Shown: positions 9,372 to 18,979 of the stretch, piece after piece | Numbering within the stretch: position 1 is the stretch's first letter | Layout: the number at the start of each line of letters is the position of its first letter | Origin: Lutibacter sp. HS1-25 | Lineage (GTDB): Bacteria; Bacteroidota; Bacteroidia; Flavobacteriales; Flavobacteriaceae | Length of the DNA: 64,000 bases | NCBI RefSeq assembly: GCF_004121075.1 | Contig: NZ_RHLN01000018.1 | Coordinates: 1-64,000 of the forward strand | Direction of reading: 5' to 3' | Notes under the pieces: generated by a model | What the model was told of the DNA's origin: nothing | Seen by the model: the letters and a program-made list of their open reading frames with translations, nothing else | Database searches by the model: none | Translations under genes and position numbers: made by a program

Positions 9372-9956
9372 TTAACTAAGTGCTTTTGTGATTAATGCCA
9401 ATGCTGAAGCTGGTAAATTTAATTCCAAAGCAGCTTTATGACCTTTATCCGACATTTTTTTCCACGTTTTTTGAACAATGTCTATCAGTTTTTCTTCGGA
9501 ATATTTTTCAGAAAATTTTAAAAAGTAAAATTCTAAAAACACCAAACAAATTACATCTTCTAAAGTTTGGGTATCTGCATTCTTTTTCAATTGTTTTTTC
9601 AACAGTAAAAATGCAACATCATCAATAACCTCATCATCGTAACCAACGCTTTTTAATATTTCTGAAGCTTTTTTAGCGTGAAAATCTTTTAAATCTTTTC
9701 GCCAGTTAAGATAACCAACACGATTCATTTCGTAAGAATCTCTTGGTATTTCCCAGCGACAAATATGTTGGCAACGCACTGTAAGTTGTAATGCTTCAGA
9801 AGAATTAGGAGCAAACTTATTCAGTTGCTCCGTCATTCTCATTGCGTATAATAATTCCTTCGGAAATTCCTTTCCTTCAAAAATTTCTGTATTTGGATCT
9901 GATGAATTTGCTTCATCAAATAATTGTATTGCTTTGTTAAATTTTTCTGATTGCAT
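9372..9956 (-). CDS. DUF4202 domain-containing protein
   Basis: About 194 residues from the ATG at 9956 (MQSEKF). An in-frame ATG at 9977 directly after nirD would add seven residues and cannot be excluded. It is a soluble, mostly helical protein with conserved-looking TVRCQHICRWEIPRDSY and YLNWRKDLKDFHA segments. I recognise it as DUF4202, a family that often accompanies nitrite reductase genes. It lies between nirD and the sensor kinase in one operon. The His/Cys-rich core (RCQHICRW) could bind a metal, but this is speculative; no reaction is known. Confidence 0.8.
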   Translation of the reverse strand: MQSEKFNKAIQLFDEANSSDPNTEIFEGKEFPKELLYAMRMTEQLNKFAPNSSEALQLTVRCQHICRWEIPRDSYEMNRVGYLNWRKDLKDFHAKKASEILKSVGYDDEVIDDVAFLLLKKQLKKNADTQTLEDVICLVFLEFYFLKFSEKYSEEKLIDIVQKTWKKMSDKGHKAALELNLPASALALITKALS

Positions 9957-9979
9957 GATGGTTGAATAAAAAACCAAAG

Positions 9980-10357
9980 CTATTCAGAAAATCCGATATA
10001 CACAAAGTTGTCTTCAATTTTAACCGGATATGTTGCAATTGCATCCAAATCACCGTTTAAATTTTCACCTGTTTCTAACGAAAATGTTTTTTTGTGCATT
10101 GGACAAGCCACTTTTGGCATCCCTTTATCGTCGCCTATCATACCGCGAGACAACACCATTTCCATTTTATGCGGACATACATTTTGGCACGCATACCAAG
10201 CATTGTTTAATTGAAAATTAAAAACTGCTATTTGTTTTTCTTTATATTTTACACACACACCTCCATCAATTGGAAAGTCTTTTACTGGTGCTGCTTTAAA
10301 CCAAACTTTAACATCATTTAAAGCTACTGTTTCGTATTGTGATAAAATTGCTTCCAT
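9980..10357 (-). CDS. nirD: Nitrite reductase (NADH) small subunit, Rieske-like
   Basis: 125 residues forming a Rieske-like [2Fe-2S] fold. Candidate ligands are C-x-H in CPHKMEM (about 62-68) and C-x2-H in ACPMHKKTF (about 85-93), so both pairs are present. It forms the assimilatory NADH-nitrite reductase with NirB, encoded 11 bp upstream, reducing nitrite to ammonium in the cytoplasm. Expression follows the nirB promoter with its TACGTA boxes. Confidence 0.94.
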   Translation of the reverse strand: MEAILSQYETVALNDVKVWFKAAPVKDFPIDGGVCVKYKEKQIAVFNFQLNNAWYACQNVCPHKMEMVLSRGMIGDDKGMPKVACPMHKKTFSLETGENLNGDLDAIATYPVKIEDNFVYIGFSE

Positions 10358-10368
10358 ATTTTAATTTT

Positions 10369-12888
10369 TTAATTTTCCCAAGATTTTGGCATTTTTTGAT
10401 CTCTCATTGGTACAAAAACCAAGTTATCATCCGATTCGTCTGAATTCACAAAATGCTTGAATTTACTTTTAACTTCTTCGTTTTCAATCGCTTCTTTCCA
10501 CTCACATTGGTAAGCATCAACCAGTGATTGCATTTCAATTTCTAATTCTTCAGCAATGTTAAAAATATCATCGATTACTATTTTTTTCAATTGCTCAATA
10601 CCACCTTCTAATTTTTCTAACCAAGTTGCAGTTCTCATTAAAGGCGCTGCAGTTCGTATATAATACATTAAAAATCGGTCTAGATATTTAATTGCAGTTG
10701 CATTGTCAATTTGCTCGGCCAACAATAACGCATGTTTAGGAGTTGCGCCACCATTACCACCAACATATAAATTCCAACCACCATCAACAGCAATTACACC
10801 AAAATCTTTCCCACGCGCTTCTGCACATTCGCGAATACAACCAGAAACGCCACCTTTAATTTTATGAGGCGAACGCAATCCTTTGTACCTGTTTTCTAAA
10901 TCAATGGCAAAACCAACACTTTCATCCATACCGTAACGACACCAAGAAGAACCAACACAACTTTTTACAGTTCTCAATGATTTTCCGTAAGCGTGACCAC
11001 TTTCAAAACCAGCATCTATCAACTCTTTCCAAATAGCAGGCAAATCATTTAATTGCGCACCAAACAAGTCAATTCGCTGACCACCAGTAATTTTAGTGTA
11101 CAAATCGTATTTTTTACCAACCAAACCAATAGCAATTAATTTGTCTGGCGTAATTTCACCTCCAGGAATACGTGGCACCACTGAATACGTTCCGTTACGC
11201 TGAATATTGGCTAAAAACTTATCATTTGAATCTTGAATTACAGCTTCTTTATTTGCAGTATCATTGTATAAACTTGCAAAAATTGAAGCTACTAAAGGCT
11301 TACAAGTTTCACAACCTTTTCCTTTTCCACAAGTTGAAAGTGCTTCATTAAATGTGGTTACTTTTTTAATTTTTAAAATTCCGTATAACTCCTGACGCGT
11401 ATATTCAAAATGCTCACAAATGGTTTCTTTAACTTCTTTTCCTAATGATTTTAAGGTTTCATTTACCAAATCAACCACCATAGGTTTACAACCTCCACAA
11501 CCAGTTGTTACTTTTGTTTTGGCAATTACATCGGCCAAATTATTACAACTTCCATCTTTTATTGAATTACAAATAGTTCCTTTTGTAACACTTTCACAAG
11601 AACAAACTTGCGCAGCATCAGGAATATCCATAGCGCTGCCAAACGATTTTCCACCTTCACCCCTACTTCCAATAATCAATTCTTCAGCATCTTCAGGAAT
11701 TGGCAATCCGTTTAAATATATTTGATGAAACATATTATAATCAGAAGCATCGCCAATTAAAATACCACCTAAAAGTTTTTTTCCGTCGTGACTAACATTG
11801 ATTCTTTTATATAAATCCTTCGTTTTATTTTCAAATAAAATAGAATATCCTTTTTCAACAGGCATAAAAGGCTCACCAAAACTAGCAACATCAACACCAA
11901 TTAATTTTAATTTGGTAGACATATCAATATCTGCAGCCATTAAAGTTTCCGTTTTACCTAAAATTTGATCAGCAGCAACATCGGCCATTTCATAACCAGG
12001 CGCAACCAAACCGTAAATCATATTGTTATACAGGGCAACTTCACCAATCGCAAAAATCGATTCGTCGTTGGTTTGCATTTTATTGTTTACCACAATTCCA
12101 CCACGAACACCCATTGCCAAATCACAAGTTTTAGCCAACTCGTCACGCGGCTTTATCCCAGCAGAAACCACCAACATTTCTACATTAATTTTATCGTATT
12201 CACCAAACTCCATACCCGTAATAGCATCATCACCCAAAATTTTATTGGTAGCTTTAGACATGTGAATATGAATACCCATAGTTTCTAATTTGTTTTTCAA
12301 CACATTACTACCACGCGTATCCAATTGTCTTGGCATCAATTTAGGTGCAAACTCAACAACATGAGGTTCTAAACCCATATCCATTACCGCTTTTGCAGCT
12401 TCCAACCCCAACAATCCACCACCTAAAACAGCCGCTTTAGCTTCTGGGTTACGTTTTTTAAGCGCATCAGCATACGCCATCATCCCTTCCAAATCTTCAA
12501 TAGTTCGATATACAAACACCCCTTTTTTCTCAATCCCTTTAATGGCAGGCACAAAAGGAGAAGAACCTGTAGCCAACACTAAATAATCATAAGTATAGGT
12601 CTTATCACTAATTGTTGAAATTGTTTTTGTGGCTCTATGAATATCTGTAACACGCTCATTGGTAATTAACTCAATATTATGTTCTTCGTACCAAGACCTT
12701 GGAGCCATCTCCAATGCCTTTGCATCCCCATTTTCAAAAAAAGAACTCAAATGCACCCTATCATAAGCTGGCCTTGGCTCTTCACCAAAAACAGTGATTT
12801 TAAATTTCTCAGCACCTTCTTTTGCTACAAATTTTTCACAAAATTTATAACCAACCATTCCATTACCTATTACTAAAATTGATTTCAT
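10369..12888 (-). CDS. nirB: Nitrite reductase (NADH) large subunit
   Basis: 839 residues, normal NirB length. The N-terminal FAD/NAD module begins MKSILVIGNGMVGYKF. A BFD-type [2Fe-2S] domain lies near 423-465 (CSCESV...CGGCKP) and a second, shorter Cys-rich BFD-like segment near 505-525 (CGKGKGCETCKP). The C-terminal siroheme/[4Fe-4S] half has SCVGSSWCRYG and SGCIRECAEARG. It catalyses six-electron reduction of nitrite to ammonium. It is divergent from the SUMT gene, which supplies siroheme precursor; the shared 189-bp region carries three TACGTA boxes. First gene of nirB-nirD-DUF4202-kinase. Confidence 0.96.
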   Translation of the reverse strand: MKSILVIGNGMVGYKFCEKFVAKEGAEKFKITVFGEEPRPAYDRVHLSSFFENGDAKALEMAPRSWYEEHNIELITNERVTDIHRATKTISTISDKTYTYDYLVLATGSSPFVPAIKGIEKKGVFVYRTIEDLEGMMAYADALKKRNPEAKAAVLGGGLLGLEAAKAVMDMGLEPHVVEFAPKLMPRQLDTRGSNVLKNKLETMGIHIHMSKATNKILGDDAITGMEFGEYDKINVEMLVVSAGIKPRDELAKTCDLAMGVRGGIVVNNKMQTNDESIFAIGEVALYNNMIYGLVAPGYEMADVAADQILGKTETLMAADIDMSTKLKLIGVDVASFGEPFMPVEKGYSILFENKTKDLYKRINVSHDGKKLLGGILIGDASDYNMFHQIYLNGLPIPEDAEELIIGSRGEGGKSFGSAMDIPDAAQVCSCESVTKGTICNSIKDGSCNNLADVIAKTKVTTGCGGCKPMVVDLVNETLKSLGKEVKETICEHFEYTRQELYGILKIKKVTTFNEALSTCGKGKGCETCKPLVASIFASLYNDTANKEAVIQDSNDKFLANIQRNGTYSVVPRIPGGEITPDKLIAIGLVGKKYDLYTKITGGQRIDLFGAQLNDLPAIWKELIDAGFESGHAYGKSLRTVKSCVGSSWCRYGMDESVGFAIDLENRYKGLRSPHKIKGGVSGCIRECAEARGKDFGVIAVDGGWNLYVGGNGGATPKHALLLAEQIDNATAIKYLDRFLMYYIRTAAPLMRTATWLEKLEGGIEQLKKIVIDDIFNIAEELEIEMQSLVDAYQCEWKEAIENEEVKSKFKHFVNSDESDDNLVFVPMRDQKMPKSWEN

Positions 12889-12982
12889 CTGTTTGTATTT
12901 TATTGCGTTAATTTGTAAAATGAAATTTGTTTAAAATTGAATTACACAACTTTCATTTTATACTATTTTAAGTATCACAGGA

Positions 12983-12990
12983 CAAAACTA
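12983..12990 (-). promoter_or_regulatory. Putative promoter -7 box for nirB, overlapping a TACGTA box
   Basis: TAGTTTTG on the minus strand matches TAnnTTTG. It overlaps the TACGTA box at 12989-12994 (reads TACGTAGTTTTG) and lies about 95 nt before the nirB ATG. Confidence 0.5.
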
Positions 12991-13037
12991 CGTATTTTTA
13001 CTTAATAAAACTACGTATTTTAAAAATATTTTACGTA
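12989..13037. promoter_or_regulatory. Three TACGTA boxes between nirB and SUMT genes
   Basis: TACGTA occurs at 12989-12994, 13012-13017 and 13032-13037 (spacings 23 and 20 bp), each followed by T-rich sequence. The outer boxes overlap the putative -7 boxes of nirB (minus) and of the SUMT gene (plus; TATTTTTG at 13036-13043). They are candidate operators for the island regulator. Confidence 0.6.
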
Positions 13038-13077
13038 TTTTTGCTGTATCATAATTTAAGTACTTAAAAAACAAGGC

Positions 13078-13854
13078 ATGAAAACAAAAAAAAACAATCC
13101 AAAAGTTACCTTAGTTGGTGCAGGACCAGGAGATAAAGACTTAATTACATTAAAAGCAGTTAAAGCCATTGAGCAAGCTGATTTTATTTTATATGATGCA
13201 CTTGTAAATCCTGAAATATTGGCCTACGCAAAAAAAAGCACCCCTACTTTATATGTAGGAAAAAGATTTAACAACCACGCCTTTAGTCAAGATGAAATCA
13301 ATCAGTTATTGGTAAATAAAGCCTTTGAATACGGACATGTTGTGCGTTTAAAAGGAGGAGACTCTTTTGTTTTTGGAAGAGGAAGTGAAGAAATTGACTT
13401 TATAGAATCATACGCTATTGAAACCGCAATTGTACCAGGAATAAGCAGTGCTTTGGCAGTACCTGCATTGCAGGGAATTCCGTTAACAAAAAGAAATGTA
13501 AACGAAAGCTTTTGGGTAATTACAGGAACCACTTCTAATGGAGAAATTTCAAAAGACATTACTTTAGGTGCACAATCATCTGCTACCTTGGTTATATTAA
13601 TGGGACTACGTAATTTTTCGTTAATTGCTGAAGAAATAAAAAAATTCAGACATAAATACACCCCTTTTGCCATTATTCAAAATGGATCACTTCCTAATGA
13701 AACCATTACTATTGAAACTATTAACAATTACAAAAATACAATTGATAAAATAGATTATAAATCACCTGGAATTATTGTTATTGGCGATGTTGTTACTGAA
13801 CACAGCGCCTTTTTAGATGAAGAAATTCAACGAGTTTTAAGCGCTTCTTTTTAA
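13078..13854 (+). CDS. cobA: Uroporphyrinogen-III C-methyltransferase (copy 1, nitrite branch)
   Basis: 258 residues of the SAM-dependent tetrapyrrole methylase fold. It has VTLVGAGPGDKDLIT near 10-24, the glycine-rich RLKGGDSFVFGRGSEE near 85-100, and VPGISSALAVPA near 119-130. It methylates uroporphyrinogen III to precorrin-2 for siroheme. It is divergent from nirB, a siroheme enzyme, which fits a nitrite-specific supply. A paralogue sits in the sulfate operon at 38534. The downstream palindrome with a T tract probably terminates this transcript. Confidence 0.93.
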   Translation: MKTKKNNPKVTLVGAGPGDKDLITLKAVKAIEQADFILYDALVNPEILAYAKKSTPTLYVGKRFNNHAFSQDEINQLLVNKAFEYGHVVRLKGGDSFVFGRGSEEIDFIESYAIETAIVPGISSALAVPALQGIPLTKRNVNESFWVITGTTSNGEISKDITLGAQSSATLVILMGLRNFSLIAEEIKKFRHKYTPFAIIQNGSLPNETITIETINNYKNTIDKIDYKSPGIIVIGDVVTEHSAFLDEEIQRVLSASF

Positions 13855-13929
13855 AATTACGAATTTTAATAATTAAAAATCATCTTTTTAAATTATTCAA
13901 AATAGATTTCTTAAAAATATATATTATTC

Positions 13930-13964
13930 ACAAAACTACGTAAATTACGTAGTTTTGTTTTTTA
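13930..13964 (+). terminator. Perfect 29-nt palindrome with T tract: terminator and/or operator before narK
   Basis: ACAAAACTACGTAA (13930-13943), one A, then TTACGTAGTTTTGT (13945-13958), followed by TTTTTT. As RNA it forms an intrinsic terminator for the SUMT gene. As DNA it carries two TACGTA boxes (13937 and 13946) ahead of narK. A third box at 13968-13973 is 22 bp further on. Confidence 0.7.
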
Positions 13965-13967
13965 TAT

Positions 13968-13989
13968 TACGTATTTATACTTATTTTCG
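13968..13989 (+). promoter_or_regulatory. TACGTA box and putative -7 box of narK
   Basis: TACGTA at 13968-13973 is followed by TATTTTCG at 13982-13989, a one-base variant of TAnnTTTG, about 20 nt before the narK ATG. Confidence 0.45.
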
Positions 13990-14008
13990 CCACGTAAAAT
14001 ATTAGAAT

Positions 14009-15424
14009 ATGAAAACAATCAAACTTGAAAAATCGACCAAATTAGAGTTATTAAATTTTAAAAGCATTGCCACAAGAACATTTTGGATTACATCCATTGC
14101 GTTTTTTCTTTGCTTTTTTGCCTGGTTCGGAATTGTTCCTTTTATGCCAGATGTTGTTAGGGATTTAGGCTTAACACCTGATCAAAAATGGAATTCTATT
14201 ATTTTAGCAGTATCAGGAACTGTTTTTGCACGTTTGCTAATTGGTAAACTTTGCGACAAATACGGACCAAGATTATGCTACACCTGGTTATTAATGTTAG
14301 GAGCTATTCCTGTAATATTAATAGGATTTGTTCAAACACCTTTACAGTTTTTAATTTGCAGATTGTTTATTGGGTTTATTGGCGCTTCATTTGTAATTAC
14401 GCAAGTACATACCTCTATTATGTTTGCACCAAATATTGTTGGAACCGCAAATGCAACATCAGCAGGATGGGGAAATTTAGGAGGTGGAGCCAACCGATTA
14501 GGTATGCCAATAATTGCTGCAGCCGTTGTAAGTTTTGGAATTGCAGAAGTTGACGCTTGGAGATTTTCAATGATTATTGCAGGTGTTGTTTGTTTTTTAA
14601 TGGGTATTGTCTACTTTTTATTTACAAAAGACACCCCAAACGGAAACTTTAAAGAATTAAAAGAAAAAGGTGAACTTTCAATCTCTAAAAAAGACCAAGT
14701 TGGTTTTACCAAAGTATTAAAAGACTACAGAGTTTGGATTTTATTTTTAGTTTACGCAGCTTGTTTTGGAATTGAATTAACAGTTTACGGAACAATGGAT
14801 GATTATTTACAAAACACTTTTCAAATTGAAAGAGTTACCGCTGGTAATATTGTACTTTCTTTTGCTTTGATGAATATTTTTGCAAGAACATTGGGAGGAT
14901 TTTTTGGAGATCGATTCGGGAAAAAATTTGGATTAAGAGGACGTGTATTATTTTTAGCAACCATACTTGCTGTTGAAGGAATTATGTTAGCTACTTTTTC
15001 AAGCATCACCTTATTACCATTAGCCATCATATTTTTAGTAGCATTTAGTTTAAGCGTTCAAATGGCCGAAGGCGCAACATTTTCTGTAGTACCATTTATC
15101 AACAAAAAAGCAATTGGCTCAATCTCTGGTATTGTGGGCGCAGGTGGAAATGTTGGCGCATTTTTAGCAGCAATGTTATTAAAATCTAAATCTGCCGTAG
15201 CCGAAAAAGCAGCCATTGCAGCCAATGAAGGATTGGGAGCAGAAGTTATTCAGGCAGCACAATCTGCAGCATCAGCAACAGCAGTTTCAACCAGCTTTTT
15301 TATTATTGGTGGTTTAATTGTAATTACTTCAGCAATAACATTGGCGATTAAATTTTCTACTGAAGACGAAACCGAAAATGCTGTAACAAACAACGAACCT
15401 AAATTAGCTTTAGCCGATAAATAA
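14009..15424 (+). CDS. Nitrate/nitrite MFS transporter (NarK/NasA type)
   Basis: 471 residues with about 12 membrane segments. It carries the NNP-family signature AGWGNLGGGANRLGMP (about 151-166) and a second glycine-rich motif GIVGAGGNVGAFLAAML (about 375-391). Both are nitrate-signature regions in helices 5 and 11. It imports nitrate across the inner membrane. It is followed after 8 bp by an FNR-like regulator gene, so the two probably form an operon. The C-terminal tail is acidic and cytoplasmic. Transport of nitrate rather than nitrite is inferred from the neighbouring nitrate reductase. Confidence 0.92.
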   Translation: MKTIKLEKSTKLELLNFKSIATRTFWITSIAFFLCFFAWFGIVPFMPDVVRDLGLTPDQKWNSIILAVSGTVFARLLIGKLCDKYGPRLCYTWLLMLGAIPVILIGFVQTPLQFLICRLFIGFIGASFVITQVHTSIMFAPNIVGTANATSAGWGNLGGGANRLGMPIIAAAVVSFGIAEVDAWRFSMIIAGVVCFLMGIVYFLFTKDTPNGNFKELKEKGELSISKKDQVGFTKVLKDYRVWILFLVYAACFGIELTVYGTMDDYLQNTFQIERVTAGNIVLSFALMNIFARTLGGFFGDRFGKKFGLRGRVLFLATILAVEGIMLATFSSITLLPLAIIFLVAFSLSVQMAEGATFSVVPFINKKAIGSISGIVGAGGNVGAFLAAMLLKSKSAVAEKAAIAANEGLGAEVIQAAQSAASATAVSTSFFIIGGLIVITSAITLAIKFSTEDETENAVTNNEPKLALADK

Positions 15425-15432
15425 AATAATAT

Positions 15433-16152
15433 ATGGTATTAAAATCTAAAATAGATTGCAACGCTTGTACAAATACAGATTGCTTAATTAAGAGAAATCT
15501 TTCTTCAGCAATTATGCAAAAAATGATACAACTAAAAAACACCGTTAAGTGTAAAAAAAATCAGCAATTTATTTTAGAAGGCGCACCAGTTAATGGACTT
15601 TACTTTATTCAACAAGGAAAAGCCAAAGTTTTAAAAACAGGTATTTATGGCAAAGAGCAAATTCTTAGATTTGTAAAAGATGGTGAAATAATTGGCCATA
15701 GAGGATTTGGAATTGGAAAAAACTACACCATTAGCGCCACTTCCATTGAAGATACCATACTTTGTAATTTTACCAATGAAGTTTTAAATGAAATGCTTCA
15801 AAAAATACCAAGCCTTACTTATGAATTTATGCTTTTTTATGCTGAAGAATTAAATCGTTCAGAAAATAAAGTGAAAAGCATAGCTCAAATGACGGTTCGC
15901 GAAAAAGTTATTGACACCATTTTATATTTATACAGAAAGTTTGGCGAAAATCAAAAAGGTTTTTTAAACATCAATTTAAGTCGACAAGAAATTGCAGATT
16001 TTGCAGGAACAACAGACGAGCAAGTAATTAGAACCATTTCATCATTAAAAAAAGAAAATCTATTAATTTCTCAAGGAAAAAAAATAGGCATCAAAAATGT
16101 TAGCGACTTAAAAAAAGAAATTTCAGAACACAACTATTTTTTAAATAGCTAA
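15433..16152 (+). CDS. Crp/Fnr-family regulator with FNR-like cysteine pattern
   Basis: 239 residues: an N-terminal Cys cluster, a cNMP-type sensor barrel (about 45-130), a dimer helix, and a winged HTH (about 185-225) with recognition helix TTDEQVIRTISSLK containing the E-xxx-R core. Cysteines at 9, 12, 17 and 111 mimic E. coli FNR (20, 23, 29, 122), suggesting an oxygen- or NO-sensitive [4Fe-4S] cluster. It is co-transcribed with narK (8-bp gap). It may bind the TACGTA boxes of this island. The Fe-S cluster and target are inferred. Confidence 0.88.
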   Translation: MVLKSKIDCNACTNTDCLIKRNLSSAIMQKMIQLKNTVKCKKNQQFILEGAPVNGLYFIQQGKAKVLKTGIYGKEQILRFVKDGEIIGHRGFGIGKNYTISATSIEDTILCNFTNEVLNEMLQKIPSLTYEFMLFYAEELNRSENKVKSIAQMTVREKVIDTILYLYRKFGENQKGFLNINLSRQEIADFAGTTDEQVIRTISSLKKENLLISQGKKIGIKNVSDLKKEISEHNYFLNS

Positions 16153-16175
16153 ACACATTTCAACCAAAAAAATAA

Positions 16176-16210
16176 AAATACGTAGCTCATTAATTTGGAC
16201 TACGTATTTT
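16176..16210. promoter_or_regulatory. Inverted repeat with two TACGTA boxes 22 bp apart
   Basis: AAAATACGTAG (16175-16185) and CTACGTATTTT (16200-16210) are exact inverted copies separated by 14 nt. It could terminate narK-fnr as an RNA hairpin, but no strong T tract follows. It could also be an operator for nrtA. Confidence 0.55.
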
Positions 16211-16321
16211 CTTATTCAACTAATTTACTTCACTTTAAATTAATTAACTGTTTTTACACAGGTTTTATACTGCTTAAAAATACATTTAAACAGGGTATAT
16301 TTCATCTTTTCTTTTAAAACA

Positions 16322-16335
16322 TACGTATATATTTG
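16322..16335 (+). promoter_or_regulatory. nrtA promoter: TACGTA box abutting TATATTTG
   Basis: TACGTA (16322-16327) is followed immediately by TATATTTG (16328-16335), an exact -7 box, 60 nt before the nrtA ATG. Confidence 0.6.
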
Positions 16336-16394
16336 CAGTGTAACTAAGTATTTATACTTAAATAAAAACAAAGAACAACTATAAAATCAATATT

Positions 16395-17777
16395 ATGAAA
16401 ACAACTTTATTAAAAACAATGACACTGCTTATAGCCCTAACACTTGGCGCTTGCGGTGGTTCAACAGCTAAAAAAGAAACAGCCGAAGCAACAACTGATG
16501 CTGCTAAAAGCACAACAGAAAAATTGGCAATAGAAAAACCACAATTGACTTTTGGTTTTATAAAACTAACAGATATGGCTCCATTAGCCATTGCAAAAGA
16601 AAAAGGTTTTTTTGAAGATGAAGGTTTATTTGTTTCTGTTGAAGCGCAATCTAACTGGAAAAACATTTTAGACCGCGTAATTGACGGTCAATTAGACGGT
16701 GCACATATGTTGGCCGGACAACCAATTGCAGCTGGAGCTGGGTTTGGTAGACAAGCTGAATTGGTTACTGCATACTCAATGGACTTAAACGGAAACGCTA
16801 TCACAGTTTCTAACGATGTTTGGAGCAAAATGAAACCAAATGTACCTGTAGACAGCGAAGGGAAATCAATTCACCCAATTACTGCCGAAGCTCTAAAACC
16901 AGTTATTAAAGAATACAAAAAAGAAGGAAAATCTTTTAAAATGGGAATGGTTTTTCCTGTATCAACACACAATTATGAAATTAGATATTGGTTAGCAGCA
17001 GCCGGAATCAATCCTGGAATGTACACAAAAGAAAATATTCAAGGTCAAATTGATGCTGATGTTTTACTATCTGTAACACCTCCACCACAAATGCCAGCTA
17101 CTTTAGAAGCAGGAACAATTTACGGTTATTGCGTAGGAGAACCTTGGAACCAACAAGCTGTATTTAAAGGTATTGGAGTGCCAGTTGTAACCAACTATGA
17201 TATTTGGAAAAACAATCCAGAAAAGGTATTTGTAATGACAAAATCTTTTGTAGAACAAAATCCAAACACAGCAATTGCAGTTACAAAAGCATTGATTAGA
17301 GCAGGTCAATGGTTAGATGCTCCTGGAAATAGAGCTGAAGCTGTAAAAATATTATCAATGTCTCAATATGTTGGTGCAGACGAAGTAGTATTGGCAAACT
17401 CAATGACAGGTACTTTTGAATACGAAAAAGGAGATAAAAGAGCCATGCCAGACTTCAACGTTTTTTACCGTTACAATGCAACTTACCCATTTTACTCAGA
17501 CGGTATTTGGTTTTTAACACAAATGAGACGTTGGGGACAAATTCCTGAAGCAAAACCAGCAGATTGGTACGCTAGTAAAATCAAAGATATTTACAGACCT
17601 GATATTTGGAAAAAAGCTGCTGAATTATTAGTTGCAGAAGGAAAAATACCAGCAACTGATATTCCTGAAACAGACGGATACAAACCTGCAACAAGCGATT
17701 TTATTGACGGTACAACATTTGACGCTAAAGACCCTATTGGCTATATCAATAGCTTTAAAATAGGAAATAAAAATTAG
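16395..17777 (+). CDS. nrtA: ABC transporter substrate-binding lipoprotein, nitrate type (NrtA)
   Basis: 460 residues. Residues 1-20 form a lipoprotein signal peptide with lipobox LGAC-GG, then a Ser/Thr/Ala-rich linker. The body is NrtA/SsuA-like, with [24 protein letters not shown] (written in two parts: [12 protein letters not shown] and [12 protein letters not shown], about 55-78) and [13 protein letters not shown] (about 249-261). It captures nitrate (possibly nitrite or cyanate) in the periplasm for NrtBCD. A 16-bp hairpin follows the stop and probably protects the mRNA or limits read-through, giving more binding protein than permease. Confidence 0.92.
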   Translation: MKTTLLKTMTLLIALTLGACGGSTAKKETAEATTDAAKSTTEKLAIEKPQLTFGFIKLTDMAPLAIAKEKGFFEDEGLFVSVEAQSNWKNILDRVIDGQLDGAHMLAGQPIAAGAGFGRQAELVTAYSMDLNGNAITVSNDVWSKMKPNVPVDSEGKSIHPITAEALKPVIKEYKKEGKSFKMGMVFPVSTHNYEIRYWLAAAGINPGMYTKENIQGQIDADVLLSVTPPPQMPATLEAGTIYGYCVGEPWNQQAVFKGIGVPVVTNYDIWKNNPEKVFVMTKSFVEQNPNTAIAVTKALIRAGQWLDAPGNRAEAVKILSMSQYVGADEVVLANSMTGTFEYEKGDKRAMPDFNVFYRYNATYPFYSDGIWFLTQMRRWGQIPEAKPADWYASKIKDIYRPDIWKKAAELLVAEGKIPATDIPETDGYKPATSDFIDGTTFDAKDPIGYINSFKIGNKN

Positions 17778-17782
17778 CAAAA

Positions 17783-17826
17783 AATTGACTCTCTAAAACA
17801 ACTTTAAAAATTTTAGAGAGTCAATT
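17783..17826 (+). terminator. 16-bp hairpin between nrtA and nrtB
   Basis: AATTGACTCTCTAAAA (17783-17798) pairs perfectly with TTTTAGAGAGTCAATT (17811-17826) around a 12-nt loop. There is no long T tract. It is likely a 3' stabiliser or partial attenuator after the binding-protein gene. Confidence 0.6.
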
Positions 17827-17867
17827 AAACAACACCAAAGAACAATTAATTAAGAAATACTTTAAAA

Positions 17868-18959
17868 ATGAGCGATCGATTAATAACCATTGTTAGATTT
17901 ATTGGACTAGGCTTTTTAGAACCAGTTATCAGATTGGCAAGAGGCGAAGAAGCTAAAAAAAACTTGACAGAAATCCTTAAAAAAATTGTAGCACCAATTG
18001 CTTCAATTTTAATTTTTCTCTTCATTTGGCAAACAGGATCTACTGCTCTTTACAACAAAGAAGCAGCCCACAGAATTGAAAAAGCATTTAATGAACAAGG
18101 ACAAGAAGGTGCAGATGCTATGGCCTTATGTATTGAATCTGGCAACGTAAGCTGCCGACCAAATACATTGCCTTCACCAACACAAGTAAAAGCTTCATTT
18201 TTGTCGTTATTAAAAGATCACAAAATCATTAAAGCCGATAAAAAAGCTTTTAAAGAAAAAACTGCGGAAATAAATAAAAAACGTGCAGAAGCAGGCGAAA
18301 CACTTATTGTTTACACAGGAAGACCTTCGTTTGTAGACCAAATAACAACAAGTTTAAAAACGGTTTTTGCCGGATTTTTATTAGCTATTTTTATAGCAGT
18401 TCCTATTGGTATTGCACTTGGATTAAGCGAAACATTAAAAAGCTCACTTAACTGGTTAATTCAAATATTTAAACCTGTATCTCCCGTAGTTTGGTTACTA
18501 CTTGTTTTTATGATTGTAAAAACATTGAATAAAAATTCAGATACAGACAGCTCATTTTTAATTTCATTTATAAGCGTAGGTCTTTGTTCAATGTGGGCTA
18601 CTTTGGTAAATACCATTATGGGGGTTTCTACAGTAGACAAAGATATTTTAAACGTTGCAAAAGTTTTAAAATTAGGACCACTTCAAAAAGTATTTAAAGT
18701 GATTTTACCATCATCTTTACCTTTAATTTTTACAGGATTACGCATCACTTTATCAGTTGCCTGGATGGTATTAATTGCCATTGAATTATTAGCACAAAGC
18801 CCGGGATTAGGTTCATTTGTTTGGGAAGAATTTCAAAATGGAGCAAACGACTCAAATTCAAAAATAATTGTTGCCATGTTTGTAATTGGCATCATAGGAT
18901 TTTTATTAGACCGAATTATGTTAACCATCCAAAATTTTGTTTCATTCAACAAAAATTAA
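17868..18959 (+). CDS. nrtB: Nitrate ABC transporter permease (NrtB)
   Basis: 363 residues. TM1 is near 43-58, followed by a long extracytoplasmic stretch with a Cys pair ([14 protein letters not shown], about 85-98) and a permease core of about 5 helices. The EAA-loop region is around 245-290 ([21 protein letters not shown]), where the ATPases dock. It forms the channel for NrtA-delivered anion. The N-terminal extension before the core is longer than in SsuC-type permeases. NrtC begins 20 bp downstream. Confidence 0.92.
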   Translation: MSDRLITIVRFIGLGFLEPVIRLARGEEAKKNLTEILKKIVAPIASILIFLFIWQTGSTALYNKEAAHRIEKAFNEQGQEGADAMALCIESGNVSCRPNTLPSPTQVKASFLSLLKDHKIIKADKKAFKEKTAEINKKRAEAGETLIVYTGRPSFVDQITTSLKTVFAGFLLAIFIAVPIGIALGLSETLKSSLNWLIQIFKPVSPVVWLLLVFMIVKTLNKNSDTDSSFLISFISVGLCSMWATLVNTIMGVSTVDKDILNVAKVLKLGPLQKVFKVILPSSLPLIFTGLRITLSVAWMVLIAIELLAQSPGLGSFVWEEFQNGANDSNSKIIVAMFVIGIIGFLLDRIMLTIQNFVSFNKN

Positions 18960-18979
18960 GGAACTTAAAACTAAAAATT

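Noticed and set aside
9395-9628. 77-residue plus-strand ORF antisense to DUF4202
   Set aside because: No start context or family signal; shadow of the coding strand.
18821-18979. Longer nrtC start at 18821
   Set aside because: It lies inside nrtB; ATG 18980 gives the normal ABC ATPase N-terminus.
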